38,044 bases of DNA, taken from assembly GCA_013298805.1 (NCBI GenBank), contig JAAFIU010000013.1, positions 1 through 38,044 on the forward strand, read 5' to 3'. The notes under the pieces are model-generated. The model saw only the letters and a program-made list of their open reading frames with translations, had not been told where the DNA came from and did no database searches. The position numbers were made by a program, and so were the translations under genes. The stretch's first letter is position 1, and the number at the start of each line of letters is the position of its first letter. Of this stretch, positions 15,732 to 24,439 are shown one piece after another. The stretch comes from Cytophagales bacterium (GTDB lineage: Bacteria > Bacteroidota > Bacteroidia > Cytophagales > Spirosomataceae).

Positions 15732-16256
15732 ATGGATTCAACAGAAAGATATTTAGTAGGAGTTTTCGATGATGATGAGGAAGTATTACACGCTGTTACT
15801 GAAGTTAAAAACAGTGGTGTAAAAATTGAGGAAGTATTTACTCCTTTCCCAATTCACGGCCTTGATGTAGCAATCGGTCATCCACGTACACGTATTCCAA
15901 TTGCCGCTTTTTTATTCGGATGTTTAGGTCTAACGTGTATATTTTCACTAATAAACTATACAATGGTTTTCGATTGGCCAATGATAGTTGGTGGTAAAGA
16001 TTTCTTCGCACTTCCAGACTGGATTCCTGTTTCATTTGAAGGAACTGTATTATTTACGGCCTTCGGAATGGTTGGAACATTCTTAGTATCAAATAGCTTA
16101 TGGCCAGGAAAACAACCAAAAACATTCGATTTAAGAAGTACAGATGATAGATTTATTATGGCTGTCAATATGGCAAATAATAAAAAATCAGAAGCTGAAA
16201 TCGAATCAATTTTGAAAGCATCTGGAGCTATCGAAGTAAATGTTAAACAATTTTAG
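15732..16256 (+). CDS. actD: ACIII subunit ActD (DUF3341)
   Basis: A 174-residue DUF3341 protein: a soluble N-terminal domain (YLVGVFDDDEEVLHAVTEVK), then two membrane helices (IPIAAFLFGCLGLTCIFSLI, about 56-76, and FEGTVLFTAFGMVGTFLVS, about 99-119), then a C-terminal tail. It is a structural subunit of alternative complex III without cofactors, bracing the two NrfD-like proteins in the membrane. The gene sits in the canonical place between actC and actE. The 95-bp spacer before it is made of AGCTATAAGC-like words and their complements. Confidence 0.9.
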   Translation: MDSTERYLVGVFDDDEEVLHAVTEVKNSGVKIEEVFTPFPIHGLDVAIGHPRTRIPIAAFLFGCLGLTCIFSLINYTMVFDWPMIVGGKDFFALPDWIPVSFEGTVLFTAFGMVGTFLVSNSLWPGKQPKTFDLRSTDDRFIMAVNMANNKKSEAEIESILKASGAIEVNVKQF

Positions 16257-16342
16257 TTGAAGTTAAGGAAGTAGTTAGATACATTTTTTGTATATTCAAC
16301 TTGCGACTTAAGACTTAATACTTGATACTAATTTTAAAAATC

Positions 16343-16963
16343 ATGTTTACCAATAAAACAAAAAGTCTTTTGCTAACCGGAATCATTGCTGTGGCAATGA
16401 CATCTTGCGAAGACAAACATAACGATTCGGGTACAGAATTTGCTCCGAATATGTATCATTCTGTTGGATATGAGCCTCTTTCTCAAAGCGAAGGAGATAC
16501 AAACCAAATCAATCCTTATGGAATGAATATGCGATTACCAGTAAAAGGTACTGTACCTCGTAAATATTACGGACAACAAGCAAAGAAAGATTCTATTGAC
16601 GGTGATTTACTTCAAATGGAATTAATCTCACGCAATATTAAGTCTGGTGATATGGCTTCTTCTGAAGCTTTGTTATCAAATCCTTTTGAGCCAACAGAAA
16701 CAAACCTTGATGCTGGTAAAGTTCAGTATGAGAGATTTTGTATTCACTGTCATGGTGAAACAGGTAAAGGCGATGGCTTAGTAGCAAAGATGTATAAAGG
16801 TGTTCCTGTATATTCATCAGATGCGTTGAAGACACTTAATGATGGTCATATTTATCATACAATCACACATGGAAAAGGTCGTATGTGGGGACATGGTTCA
16901 CAAATATCATCTGCCGACCGTTGGAGAATTGTACTTTACGTTCATCAGTTACAGCAACAATAA
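16343..16963 (+). CDS. actE: ACIII subunit ActE, monohaem cytochrome c lipoprotein
   Basis: A 206-residue lipoprotein cytochrome. MFTNKTKSLLLTGIIAVAMTSC ends in a lipobox with the lipidated Cys at 22. A linker follows, with Pro/Tyr motifs (NMYHSVGYEP, RLPVKGTVPRKYYG) typical of this subunit. The haem motif CIHCH is at 133-137, with a probable axial Met further on (GRMWGHGSQI). It is anchored on the periplasmic face of alternative complex III and probably hands electrons to the oxidase. The ATG at 16343 is chosen because the signal peptide begins there; an in-frame TTG at 16322 is less likely. The spacer before it contains paired GAAGTTAAG / ACTTAA words. Confidence 0.92.
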   Translation: MFTNKTKSLLLTGIIAVAMTSCEDKHNDSGTEFAPNMYHSVGYEPLSQSEGDTNQINPYGMNMRLPVKGTVPRKYYGQQAKKDSIDGDLLQMELISRNIKSGDMASSEALLSNPFEPTETNLDAGKVQYERFCIHCHGETGKGDGLVAKMYKGVPVYSSDALKTLNDGHIYHTITHGKGRMWGHGSQISSADRWRIVLYVHQLQQQ

Positions 16964-17062
16964 TACATGATAGCAAAGTATAAGTGGTTTTTATTACTTG
17001 ACTAAATGTTAGCTTGCTAATCAATATCAGTTATTTTCAAATTATAAAATTTTCAAATTATA

Positions 17063-18391
17063 ATGGCGGGACATTCACATTTTTCCCCATCTAATGTCGA
17101 AGAACACTTTGAGTTCACGGCAGAAGGTCGCAAAAGAGTTATTTATGCTTTCTTAGCAGGATTAGTAGCACTTGTTGTAGGAATCTATTTGTTATCTCGT
17201 GGAGATCACGAAGCAGCACACGCTGTTGCAGAACACGGAGCCGAACATGGAGAACATCTTTCAGGGGGTGCCGTTGCACACCACGGAGACTATGACTGGA
17301 CAAACCGTATTTGGGCCAATCTTTGGCTAAACGGTGTATTCTTCACTGGTATTTCAGTAATTGGTATGTTTTTCGTATCACTTCAATATTTAGCAAAAGC
17401 TGGTTGGTCGTCAGTTGTAAAAAGAATAGCCGAAGCTTTCCCTCCATTTTTAGTAGTAACAGGAACAGTATTAATTTTAGTTTTCTTATTTAAAGGAGAT
17501 GTAATTTTTCACTGGATGCACCATGGTGTTACTGAAAAAGGTAATGAGCATTACGATAAAATAATCGCTGGAAAGTCTGGTTATTTGAATAGATGGTTTT
17601 TCATTGGACGTATGGTCTTCTTTTTCGCAGGATGGTTAGCCCTTTGGAACTGGATGCGTAAAAAATCTTTAGCAGAAGACTTAGACGGAGGAACTGAAAA
17701 CTTCTATTCAATGGTAAAGATTGGAACAATTTTTATCCTTTTGATGGGCGTTTCAAGTTCAATGTCTGCATGGGATTGGGTTATGTCAATTGACACTCAC
17801 TGGTTCTCAACAATGTTCGGATGGTATATGTTCTCATCATGGCATGTAACTGGTTTAGCAACTATCACATTGACCGTTTTGTTATTGAAAGATAAAGGAT
17901 ATATGCAGTATGTAAACTTTAACCATTTACATGACTTGGGTAAATTTATGTTTGCATTCTCAATTTTCTGGACTTACGTTTGGTTTGAGCAATTCTTACT
18001 AATTTACTATGCAAATTTTCCAGAAGAAACTATATATTTCTTAGAACGTTGGGAAGGTCACAACAAAATATATAAGGCAACTGAAATAATAAGTGTGGTA
18101 TTCAACTTTCTGTTCCCATTCTTGATTTTAATGACTCGTGATGCTAAACGTACAGCAATATTCTTAAAAATCGCTTGTTCATTCATCATTGTAGGTCACT
18201 ACCTTGATTTCTACCAAATGATAATGCCAGGAACACTTGGACCAAATGGTGGATTTGGATTGGTAGAATTTGGAATGGTTGCTATGTTCGCATCAGCATT
18301 TATATATGTGGTTTCAATTCAGTTGACGAAAGCATCTTTAGTGGCTAAAAATCATCCATTCTTGGAAGAAGCACTTCACCACGATATTTAA
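17063..18391 (+). CDS. actF: ACIII subunit ActF, second NrfD-like membrane protein
   Basis: A 442-residue paralogue of ActC with about ten membrane helices. The N-terminal helix (VIYAFLAGLVALVVGIYLLS) is followed by a histidine-rich loop (residues about 50-75, many H, E and G) before helix 2. Later helices include FFFAGWLALWNWM and SSSMSAWDWVMSIDTHWFST. In alternative complex III this is the second quinol-cytochrome c oxidoreductase membrane subunit; whether it binds quinol or moves protons is debated. It is the last act gene; oxidase subunit II follows after 165 bp containing a 13-bp hairpin. Two copies of TTTTCAAATTATAA immediately precede the start codon. Confidence 0.92.
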   Translation: MAGHSHFSPSNVEEHFEFTAEGRKRVIYAFLAGLVALVVGIYLLSRGDHEAAHAVAEHGAEHGEHLSGGAVAHHGDYDWTNRIWANLWLNGVFFTGISVIGMFFVSLQYLAKAGWSSVVKRIAEAFPPFLVVTGTVLILVFLFKGDVIFHWMHHGVTEKGNEHYDKIIAGKSGYLNRWFFIGRMVFFFAGWLALWNWMRKKSLAEDLDGGTENFYSMVKIGTIFILLMGVSSSMSAWDWVMSIDTHWFSTMFGWYMFSSWHVTGLATITLTVLLLKDKGYMQYVNFNHLHDLGKFMFAFSIFWTYVWFEQFLLIYYANFPEETIYFLERWEGHNKIYKATEIISVVFNFLFPFLILMTRDAKRTAIFLKIACSFIIVGHYLDFYQMIMPGTLGPNGGFGLVEFGMVAMFASAFIYVVSIQLTKASLVAKNHPFLEEALHHDI

Positions 18392-18392
18392 C

Positions 18393-18426
18393 TAATAGTT
18401 GGTTGTTGAAAAGCAACCAATTATTA
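18393..18426 (+). repeat. Intra-operon hairpin between actF and coxB
   Basis: TAATAGTTGGTTG (18393-18405) pairs with CAACCAATTATTA (18414-18426) with one G-U pair and an 8-nt loop. No T run follows, so it is not a standard terminator. It could stabilise the actF mRNA end or set stoichiometry between the complex III and oxidase parts. A second small repeat, GTTCAA/TTGAAC, follows near 18448-18474. Confidence 0.55.
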
Positions 18427-18556
18427 TCTATAAAAAATTATTAATAGTTCAAAACATTTTTATTGAACGTATTTTTATAGAGTAGTAAAGAATATAACAC
18501 TTGAGTTTTCAGGTGAAATTAAATAGAAGATTAATAACCAAAAATTAACTAATAAA

Positions 18557-19663
18557 ATGACATATTTAATAGGTCTTTTGTCGGTAGTATTCTTTGTATT
18601 GGCAATCATGATTGTCAGCAAGAGTATGTCTCTTTCAAAAGGTATTCAAGGAACTGAACAAGACCAAGATACACCATTAGACGGAGCAAATAATGCAAAT
18701 GCAATTGGATTTATTGTGTTTTTAGTATTGGGTTCGATTGGAGCCGCATGGTCATTCTTACATTCGAAACCTGATTTATTACCAATTGCAGCGTCAGAAC
18801 ATGGGTTAAAAACAGATAAGATGTTTTGGGTTTCAATGGGAGTTATTACAATAGCTTTTTTTGTAACAAACGCACTACTCTTTGTGTTCCCATTTATGTA
18901 CAGATACAAGAAAGGGAATATCGCTACATTCTATCCAGTTAACCATAAGTTAGAATTAATCTGGACTGTAATACCTGCGATTGTAATGGCTGTATTAGTA
19001 TTCACAGGATGGAGAACTTGGAGAGATATTACATCTCAAGCACCTGATAATGCAGTTGTAATTGAAGTCACTGGTCACCAATTTGGTTGGTATGTACGTT
19101 ACTCTGGAAACGACGACAACAAATTAGGTAACAACAATTATAAACTTATTGATGCAACAAACTCAATTGGTATAGATTATACAGATGAAAAATCGTTTGA
19201 TGATTTTACAGCGAATGAAATTCATTTACCAAAAGGAGTTCCTGTTTTGTTAAAAATCAAAGCTCAAGACGTTTTACACTCAGTATATTTACCTTACCAA
19301 CGTGTTAAAATGGATGCTGTACCGGGTATGCCAACAAAATTTTGGTTTGTACCTAACAAGACAACTGACGAGATGCGTTACATCACTGGTAATTCTGATT
19401 TTAATTACAAGTTAAACTGTACAGAAATTTGCGGAAGTGGTCACTTTGGTATGGCAATTACAGTTTTTGTTGATGAGCCAGCAGATTATGCAGTATGGTG
19501 TAAACAACAAAAACCATTTTTGACTCAAAATCCTGATTTTTTAGCAAAAGTACCAGAGAAATTGAAAGGTAAAGCACAGAAGTATATTGAAGCTCCTGCC
19601 GCAGCATTAGATAGTACACAAGCGAGTGGTGCAACACCAGCCGCTGCAACATCATTGAGATAA
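18557..19663 (+). CDS. coxB: Cytochrome c oxidase subunit II with CuA site
   Basis: A 368-residue subunit II of the haem-copper oxidase. The CuA centre is intact: H241 (VLHSVYLP), C288 and C292 (CTEICGSGHFGM), H296 and M299. Four hydrophobic stretches are visible (about 2-22, 50-68, 92-118, 130-150); the last two are the normal subunit II hairpin and the first two are extra. The C-terminal 40 residues are Ala/Pro-rich, and no fused cytochrome c domain (CxxCH) is present, so electrons must come from ActE/ActA. The gene lies between the complex III genes and subunit I, consistent with the ACIII-oxidase supercomplex known in this phylum. Confidence 0.94.
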   Translation: MTYLIGLLSVVFFVLAIMIVSKSMSLSKGIQGTEQDQDTPLDGANNANAIGFIVFLVLGSIGAAWSFLHSKPDLLPIAASEHGLKTDKMFWVSMGVITIAFFVTNALLFVFPFMYRYKKGNIATFYPVNHKLELIWTVIPAIVMAVLVFTGWRTWRDITSQAPDNAVVIEVTGHQFGWYVRYSGNDDNKLGNNNYKLIDATNSIGIDYTDEKSFDDFTANEIHLPKGVPVLLKIKAQDVLHSVYLPYQRVKMDAVPGMPTKFWFVPNKTTDEMRYITGNSDFNYKLNCTEICGSGHFGMAITVFVDEPADYAVWCKQQKPFLTQNPDFLAKVPEKLKGKAQKYIEAPAAALDSTQASGATPAAATSLR

Positions 19664-19699
19664 TTATCAGATTCAACATAGAATAAATAACAATAAATT

Positions 19700-21589
19700 A
19701 TGGCAACTGCAACACTACACGCAACAGACTCTCAAGCACACGGTCATGACCACGAGCATGAGCATCACGAGCTGGGATTCGTGCAGAAGTATATCTTCTC
19801 AGAAGACCACAAGACTATTGCAAAGCAGTATTTGATTTCAGGTATCATTTGGGCATTCTTCGGAGGTGCAATGTCAATTATTTTCCGTTTACAATTAGGT
19901 TTTCCTAATATGGATTTAACTTGGTTAAAACCAGTATTAGGTCAATGGATTGTTGAAGGAAAATTAGAAAAAGAATTCTATTTAGCACTTGTTACAATGC
20001 ACGGAACCGTAATGGTATTCTTTGTATTAACAGCAGGTCTTTCAGGGACGTTTTCAAACTTCTTGATTCCGTTACAAATTGGTGCAAGAGATATGGCATC
20101 AGGATTTATCAATATGCTTTCTTATTGGTTCTTCTTTTTGGCATCAGTAATTATGTTCTCTTCATTGTTTATTGAGACTGGCCCTGCATCAGGTGGATGG
20201 GTAATTTATCCTCCATTAAGTGCATTACCACAAGCAATGCCTGGTTCTGGATTAGGAATGACCTTATGGCTAACGAGTATGGCATTATTTATTGTTTCTC
20301 AATTGATGGGAGGTATTAACTATATCTGTACGGTTATCAACCTACGTACTCGTGGAATGTCATTTACAAAGTTACCTTTAACTATTTGGGCATTCTTCTT
20401 TACGGCTATATTGGGTTTATTATCATTCCCCGTATTATTATCAGCCGCTTTATTATTGATTTTTGACCGTAGCTTTGGCACATCATTCTATCTATCAGAA
20501 ATATATATCGGAGGCGAAGCTCTACCAAATGTAGGAGGTTCAGCAATTTTATATCAACATTTATTCTGGTTCTTAGGTCACCCAGAAGTTTATATTGTAT
20601 TATTACCAGCATTAGGTATTACTTCAGAAATTATTGCAACAAATTCACGAAAACCAATTTTTGGATACCGTGCAATGATTGGTTCAATGTTAGGAATTAC
20701 ATTTTTAGCATTCATTGTTTGGGCTCACCATATGTTTGTAACAGGGATGAATCCATTCTTAGGCTCAGTATTTATGTTCTTAACATTGATTATTGCAGTT
20801 CCTTCGGCGGTAAAAGCATTTAACTACATTACAACCTTATGGAGAGGTAACATCATCTTTACGCCAGCAATGTTGTTTTCAATTGGTTTAGTATCATTGT
20901 TTATTTCAGGTGGTCTGACAGGTATTATTTTAGGTAACTCAGCACTTGATATTAACTTACACGATACATATTTCGTAGTTGCCCACTTTCACTTAGTAAT
21001 GGGAGCTGCATCATTCTTCGGTTTGATGGCGGGTGTTTACCACTGGTTCCCTAAACTATTTGGAAAAATGATGAATAAAGAGGCAGGTTACATACACTTC
21101 TGGTTAACATTTGTTGGTGTTTACTGTGTATTCTTTCCAATGCACTACATCGGATTAGCAGGATTTCCTCGTCGTTATTATTCATTTACTGCATTAGGAA
21201 ATGGTAGAATGGAAGCTTTTGTTGATATGAATATGTTTATTTCAATTGCTGCTATCCTTACATTCTTAGCACAAGCAATTTTCGCAGTAAACTTCTTCTA
21301 TTCAATTTTCAAAGGGAAAAGAGCACCACAAAACCCTTGGAACTCGAATACTTTAGAATGGACAGCACCAATAGAAGGCATTCACGGAAACTGGGAGGGA
21401 GAAATTCCAGCAGTATATCGTTGGCCTTATGATTATAGCAAACCAGGTTCAGCAGTAGATTTCATTCCTCAAAACGTTCCATATTCAGCAACTCCTGAAT
21501 CGAACTTCCCAGAAGAAAATGAAGAAATCGCTAAAGAAAAAGAAATAGAAGGACTATTAGATAGTCAGAACTCTTCTTATAGTCACTAA
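19700..21589 (+). CDS. coxA: Cytochrome c oxidase subunit I
   Basis: A 629-residue catalytic subunit of the haem-copper oxidase with about 12 membrane helices. Ligands visible: H101 (MHGTVMVFF, haem a), H294 with Y298 (GHPEVY, CuB and the cross-linked Tyr), H343-H344 (WAHHMF, CuB), H429 (haem a3) and H431 (haem a) in VAHFHLVMG. E296 in GHPEV marks the A1 type, with a D-channel glutamate. The N-terminus is histidine-rich (HGHDHEHEHHE), a possible copper-binding tail or disordered segment. It is the last gene before a strong terminator. Confidence 0.96.
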   Translation: MATATLHATDSQAHGHDHEHEHHELGFVQKYIFSEDHKTIAKQYLISGIIWAFFGGAMSIIFRLQLGFPNMDLTWLKPVLGQWIVEGKLEKEFYLALVTMHGTVMVFFVLTAGLSGTFSNFLIPLQIGARDMASGFINMLSYWFFFLASVIMFSSLFIETGPASGGWVIYPPLSALPQAMPGSGLGMTLWLTSMALFIVSQLMGGINYICTVINLRTRGMSFTKLPLTIWAFFFTAILGLLSFPVLLSAALLLIFDRSFGTSFYLSEIYIGGEALPNVGGSAILYQHLFWFLGHPEVYIVLLPALGITSEIIATNSRKPIFGYRAMIGSMLGITFLAFIVWAHHMFVTGMNPFLGSVFMFLTLIIAVPSAVKAFNYITTLWRGNIIFTPAMLFSIGLVSLFISGGLTGIILGNSALDINLHDTYFVVAHFHLVMGAASFFGLMAGVYHWFPKLFGKMMNKEAGYIHFWLTFVGVYCVFFPMHYIGLAGFPRRYYSFTALGNGRMEAFVDMNMFISIAAILTFLAQAIFAVNFFYSIFKGKRAPQNPWNSNTLEWTAPIEGIHGNWEGEIPAVYRWPYDYSKPGSAVDFIPQNVPYSATPESNFPEENEEIAKEKEIEGLLDSQNSSYSH

Positions 21590-21604
21590 GAATTGGATGC
21601 ATCT

Positions 21605-21657
21605 AAAATTGAGAATATGTTAACTGTGAGAATTCAAGTTAATATATTCTCAATTTT
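21605..21657 (+). terminator. Strong terminator after coxA
   Basis: The 21-nt arms 21605-21625 and 21637-21657 are complementary throughout with one G-U pair and an 11-nt loop. The stem is AT-rich and ends in a short T tract. It separates the act-cox run from the haem A synthesis genes. Confidence 0.8.
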
Positions 21658-21764
21658 GTTTAAGAGCAATTTGTATTTATGTTTTTCTAAGAAAGCCTTG
21701 GACTTAACAGATTTCAACCTTGTGAAAAAGAATATTGAATCAAAAATCAAAAGCAAAACGTAAA

Positions 21765-22730
21765 ATGTTCTTTCGGAAATTAGGCATAGCAACAATTATA
21801 TCCATATACTTATTGGTCTTAGCAGGTGGAATAGTTAGAAGTACAGGCTCAGGAATGGGATGTCCAGACTGGCCGAAATGTTTCGGAATGTTAGTCCCTC
21901 CAACAGATGTAAGTCAGCTACCTATAAATTATCAAGAAATATACGCTGAAAAATTACATGGAGAGGTAGAATTCAATGTAACTAAAACATGGATTGAATA
22001 TGCAAATAGACTAATAGGTGCATTGACAGGAATTATCGTATTAGCTACATTTATTGCTTCACTATTCTATTATTGGAAAAAAGATAGAGTAGTCGTATAT
22101 TTATCATTTTTAGGAGTAGTTCTGATAGGAGCAAATGGCGTTTTAGGAAAATATGTAGTCGATTCATTCTTAAAACCTGGCGTTGTAACAATGCACATGC
22201 TATTAGCAATCTTGGTCATATTTGTTTTACTTTATGCCATAGCAAGAGCATGGTCAGAAGTAATAATTACGGAGAACATAGAAAACAATAAATCTATCAC
22301 TCAATTACTCATTGCTATTCTGATAATTTCAACATCACAAATTCTGTTAGGAACACAAGTACGAGAAGCAATTGATAGAGTAATTGCAAACCCATTTTTT
22401 GGATATAATCGTGAGACATGGATAGAACAAATGGGGCTGGCTTTCTATATTCATCGCTCCTATTCAATTCTAATTTTAGGCTTACACATTTATTTAATTT
22501 GGAAGCTTCAAAAGAATACAAAACAAGAAGGACTAATATCAACATTCACCAAAATATTAGTATTAATTGTACTGATTGAAATCATAACGGGAGGTATTAT
22601 GGCATATTTTGGAGTACCAGCCTATATACAGCCTGTTCACTTAACGTTATCTATCGTTTCAGTGGGAATACAATTTGTAATCCTATTATTACTAAATTTT
22701 AAAAATGTAACACGATTCAGAGAGTCGTGA
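21765..22730 (+). CDS. ctaA: Haem A synthase (CtaA/COX15)
   Basis: About 321 residues. Converts haem O to haem A in the inner membrane for the oxidase encoded next door. Eight hydrophobic helices can be traced. Diagnostic features: the start FRKLGIATIISIYLLVLAGG, the loop GSGMGCPDWPKCFG with the cysteine pair, HMLLAI, IHRSYSILILGLH and VHLTLS with histidine ligands. The first-half motif usually written ExxHR reads EYANRLIGAL here, so one expected haem-ligand histidine is Asn. ATG 21765 is used; an in-frame TTG at 21735 would add ten basic residues. The next gene overlaps its stop codon (GTGA), so ctaA and ctaB are coupled. Confidence 0.92.
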   Translation: MFFRKLGIATIISIYLLVLAGGIVRSTGSGMGCPDWPKCFGMLVPPTDVSQLPINYQEIYAEKLHGEVEFNVTKTWIEYANRLIGALTGIIVLATFIASLFYYWKKDRVVVYLSFLGVVLIGANGVLGKYVVDSFLKPGVVTMHMLLAILVIFVLLYAIARAWSEVIITENIENNKSITQLLIAILIISTSQILLGTQVREAIDRVIANPFFGYNRETWIEQMGLAFYIHRSYSILILGLHIYLIWKLQKNTKQEGLISTFTKILVLIVLIEIITGGIMAYFGVPAYIQPVHLTLSIVSVGIQFVILLLLNFKNVTRFRES

Positions 22731-23638
22731 AAAAGATGATTATTAAAGAAAAAAAAGTTTCTGTCCAAAACAATGCTACTGGTAATAGTTCAAAAATAAA
22801 GGCTTATTACGAGTTACTGAAATTCAGACTATCGGCCTTAGTGGCATTCTCAGGAGCATTTGGGTATTCGTTAGCAGTAGATAAAATTGATTGGTGGAAA
22901 TTAACCCTTATCAGTCTCGGAGGTTTTCTAATAACAGGGGCAGCCAATATTGTTAATCAAATCAAGGAAAAAGAACTTGATAAGTTAATGAGACGTACTC
23001 AAAATCGTCCATTACCAACGGGAAGATTAAGTGTAAAAGAAGCTTTAATATTTTGTATAATACTATTGCTTTCTGCGAGTTATATTCTATTTTTTGAATT
23101 TAATTTCAAAGCAGGTGCTTTAGGAGTCTTATCATTCTTTTTATATGGATTTGTTTATACACCCTTAAAGAGGGTAGGTCCTATTTCAGTTTTTGTGGGG
23201 GCAATTCCAGGAGCATTTCCACCAATGATTGGATGGATTGCTGCAACAAATCATTTTGGTTTAGAACCAGGAATTTTATTTGCCATACAATTCTTTTGGC
23301 AGTTTCCTCACTTCTGGGCAATTGCATGGGTAGCAGACGAAGATTACCAAAGAGCTGGATTCAAAATGTTACCCAATAACGGTCATAAGGATTTACGAAC
23401 TGCATTAACCATGATGATTTATACAATATTTCTGGTTCCATGTGGATTCATACCTCATGTGTTAGGAATGACAGGATTTAATTCAGCAATAGTAGCTGTT
23501 TTATGTGGTGTATTATTCCTCTCTCAGACATTTTATTTAATGTCAAGACCAACTGATAAAGCTGCCTTAATGATGATGTTTGGCTCATTTATTTATTTAC
23601 CAATAGTACAAATAGCTTTTTTGATGGACAAAATTTAG
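22727..23638 (+). CDS. ctaB: Protohaem IX farnesyltransferase (haem O synthase)
   Basis: A 303-residue UbiA-family prenyltransferase with about nine membrane helices, adding a farnesyl group to haem b to make haem O, the substrate of CtaA. The first prenyl-diphosphate site reads NQIKEKELDKLMRRTQNRPL (the usual form is NDxxDxxID..M.RT..RPL), so one Asp is replaced by Glu. The second site is in the WAIAWVADEDYQRAGFKML region, with DExY present. The GTG at 22727 overlaps the ctaA stop; ATG 22736 is a close alternative. Confidence 0.93.
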   Translation: MKKMIIKEKKVSVQNNATGNSSKIKAYYELLKFRLSALVAFSGAFGYSLAVDKIDWWKLTLISLGGFLITGAANIVNQIKEKELDKLMRRTQNRPLPTGRLSVKEALIFCIILLLSASYILFFEFNFKAGALGVLSFFLYGFVYTPLKRVGPISVFVGAIPGAFPPMIGWIAATNHFGLEPGILFAIQFFWQFPHFWAIAWVADEDYQRAGFKMLPNNGHKDLRTALTMMIYTIFLVPCGFIPHVLGMTGFNSAIVAVLCGVLFLSQTFYLMSRPTDKAALMMMFGSFIYLPIVQIAFLMDKI

Positions 23639-23740
23639 TTATTGTTTATCATTTAATGGTAATTCATTAATTGATAAAACGGAAAAAACGTGAAAGATAA
23701 TATCTGACAAAAACCAATAGCTATTAACCAATAACCAAAA

Positions 23741-24334
23741 ATGACACAAGAACATTTAGCGGATATAAACCTTGATGAGCCAGAAGAAACGCTCAACATG
23801 AATCCCAAAAAATTTATGCTTTGGCTTGCAATTGTATCCATCATTATGATGTTCGCAGGTTGGACTTCTGGATATTTAGTGCGTAAAGCAGAAGGACGTT
23901 GGCACGAGTTTGAATTACCACAAATCTTCTGGTATTCAACGGGAATTTTATTAATAAGTAGTATTTCAATGTTTTTTGCAGTACAAGCCGCAAAAAAAGA
24001 TAATTTCAGTACGCTTAAAACAGCAATTTCTATTACTTTTGTGTTCGGATTGGCGTTTTTAGTGACACAAGTGATTGGATTTTCTGATTTAATCAAAAAT
24101 CAACTCTACTTTGCAGGAAGTGACGTAGCATCATCTTGGATATACGTTCTCGTTGGCTTACACGCAGTACACGTATTCTCTGGCTTAATTGTTTTATTGA
24201 TTTCGCTAACTTCGTCTTTCAAATTCACAAAAGAATCAAAAAACCTCACCAGAATACAGTTATGTGCTACTTATTGGCACTTTTTAGATTTTCTCTGGTT
24301 ATATTTGTTTTTATTTTTATATTTCAATAGATAA
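23741..24334 (+). CDS. Cytochrome c oxidase subunit III, short paralogue
   Basis: A 197-residue haem-copper oxidase subunit III with about five membrane helices (KFMLWLAIVSIIMMFAGWTS to FLDFLWLYLFLFLYF). The family signature near the end, LHAVHVFSGL...YWHFLDFLWLYLF, is intact. It stabilises subunit I and shapes its D-channel. It is followed 105 bp on by a second, longer subunit III gene; such pairs are common in Bacteroidota oxidase clusters. The 100-bp spacer before it has AACCAATA/TTATTG-type complementary words. Confidence 0.88.
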   Translation: MTQEHLADINLDEPEETLNMNPKKFMLWLAIVSIIMMFAGWTSGYLVRKAEGRWHEFELPQIFWYSTGILLISSISMFFAVQAAKKDNFSTLKTAISITFVFGLAFLVTQVIGFSDLIKNQLYFAGSDVASSWIYVLVGLHAVHVFSGLIVLLISLTSSFKFTKESKNLTRIQLCATYWHFLDFLWLYLFLFLYFNR

Positions 24335-24439
24335 ATTTAATTTGAAACATTAATAAATTTGAAAGTGCTTTTGCAGTTTTTAAATTCCAAATAATCAAAT
24401 TTCCAAATTATCAAATTCATTAATTAAAACCGTTAAAAA

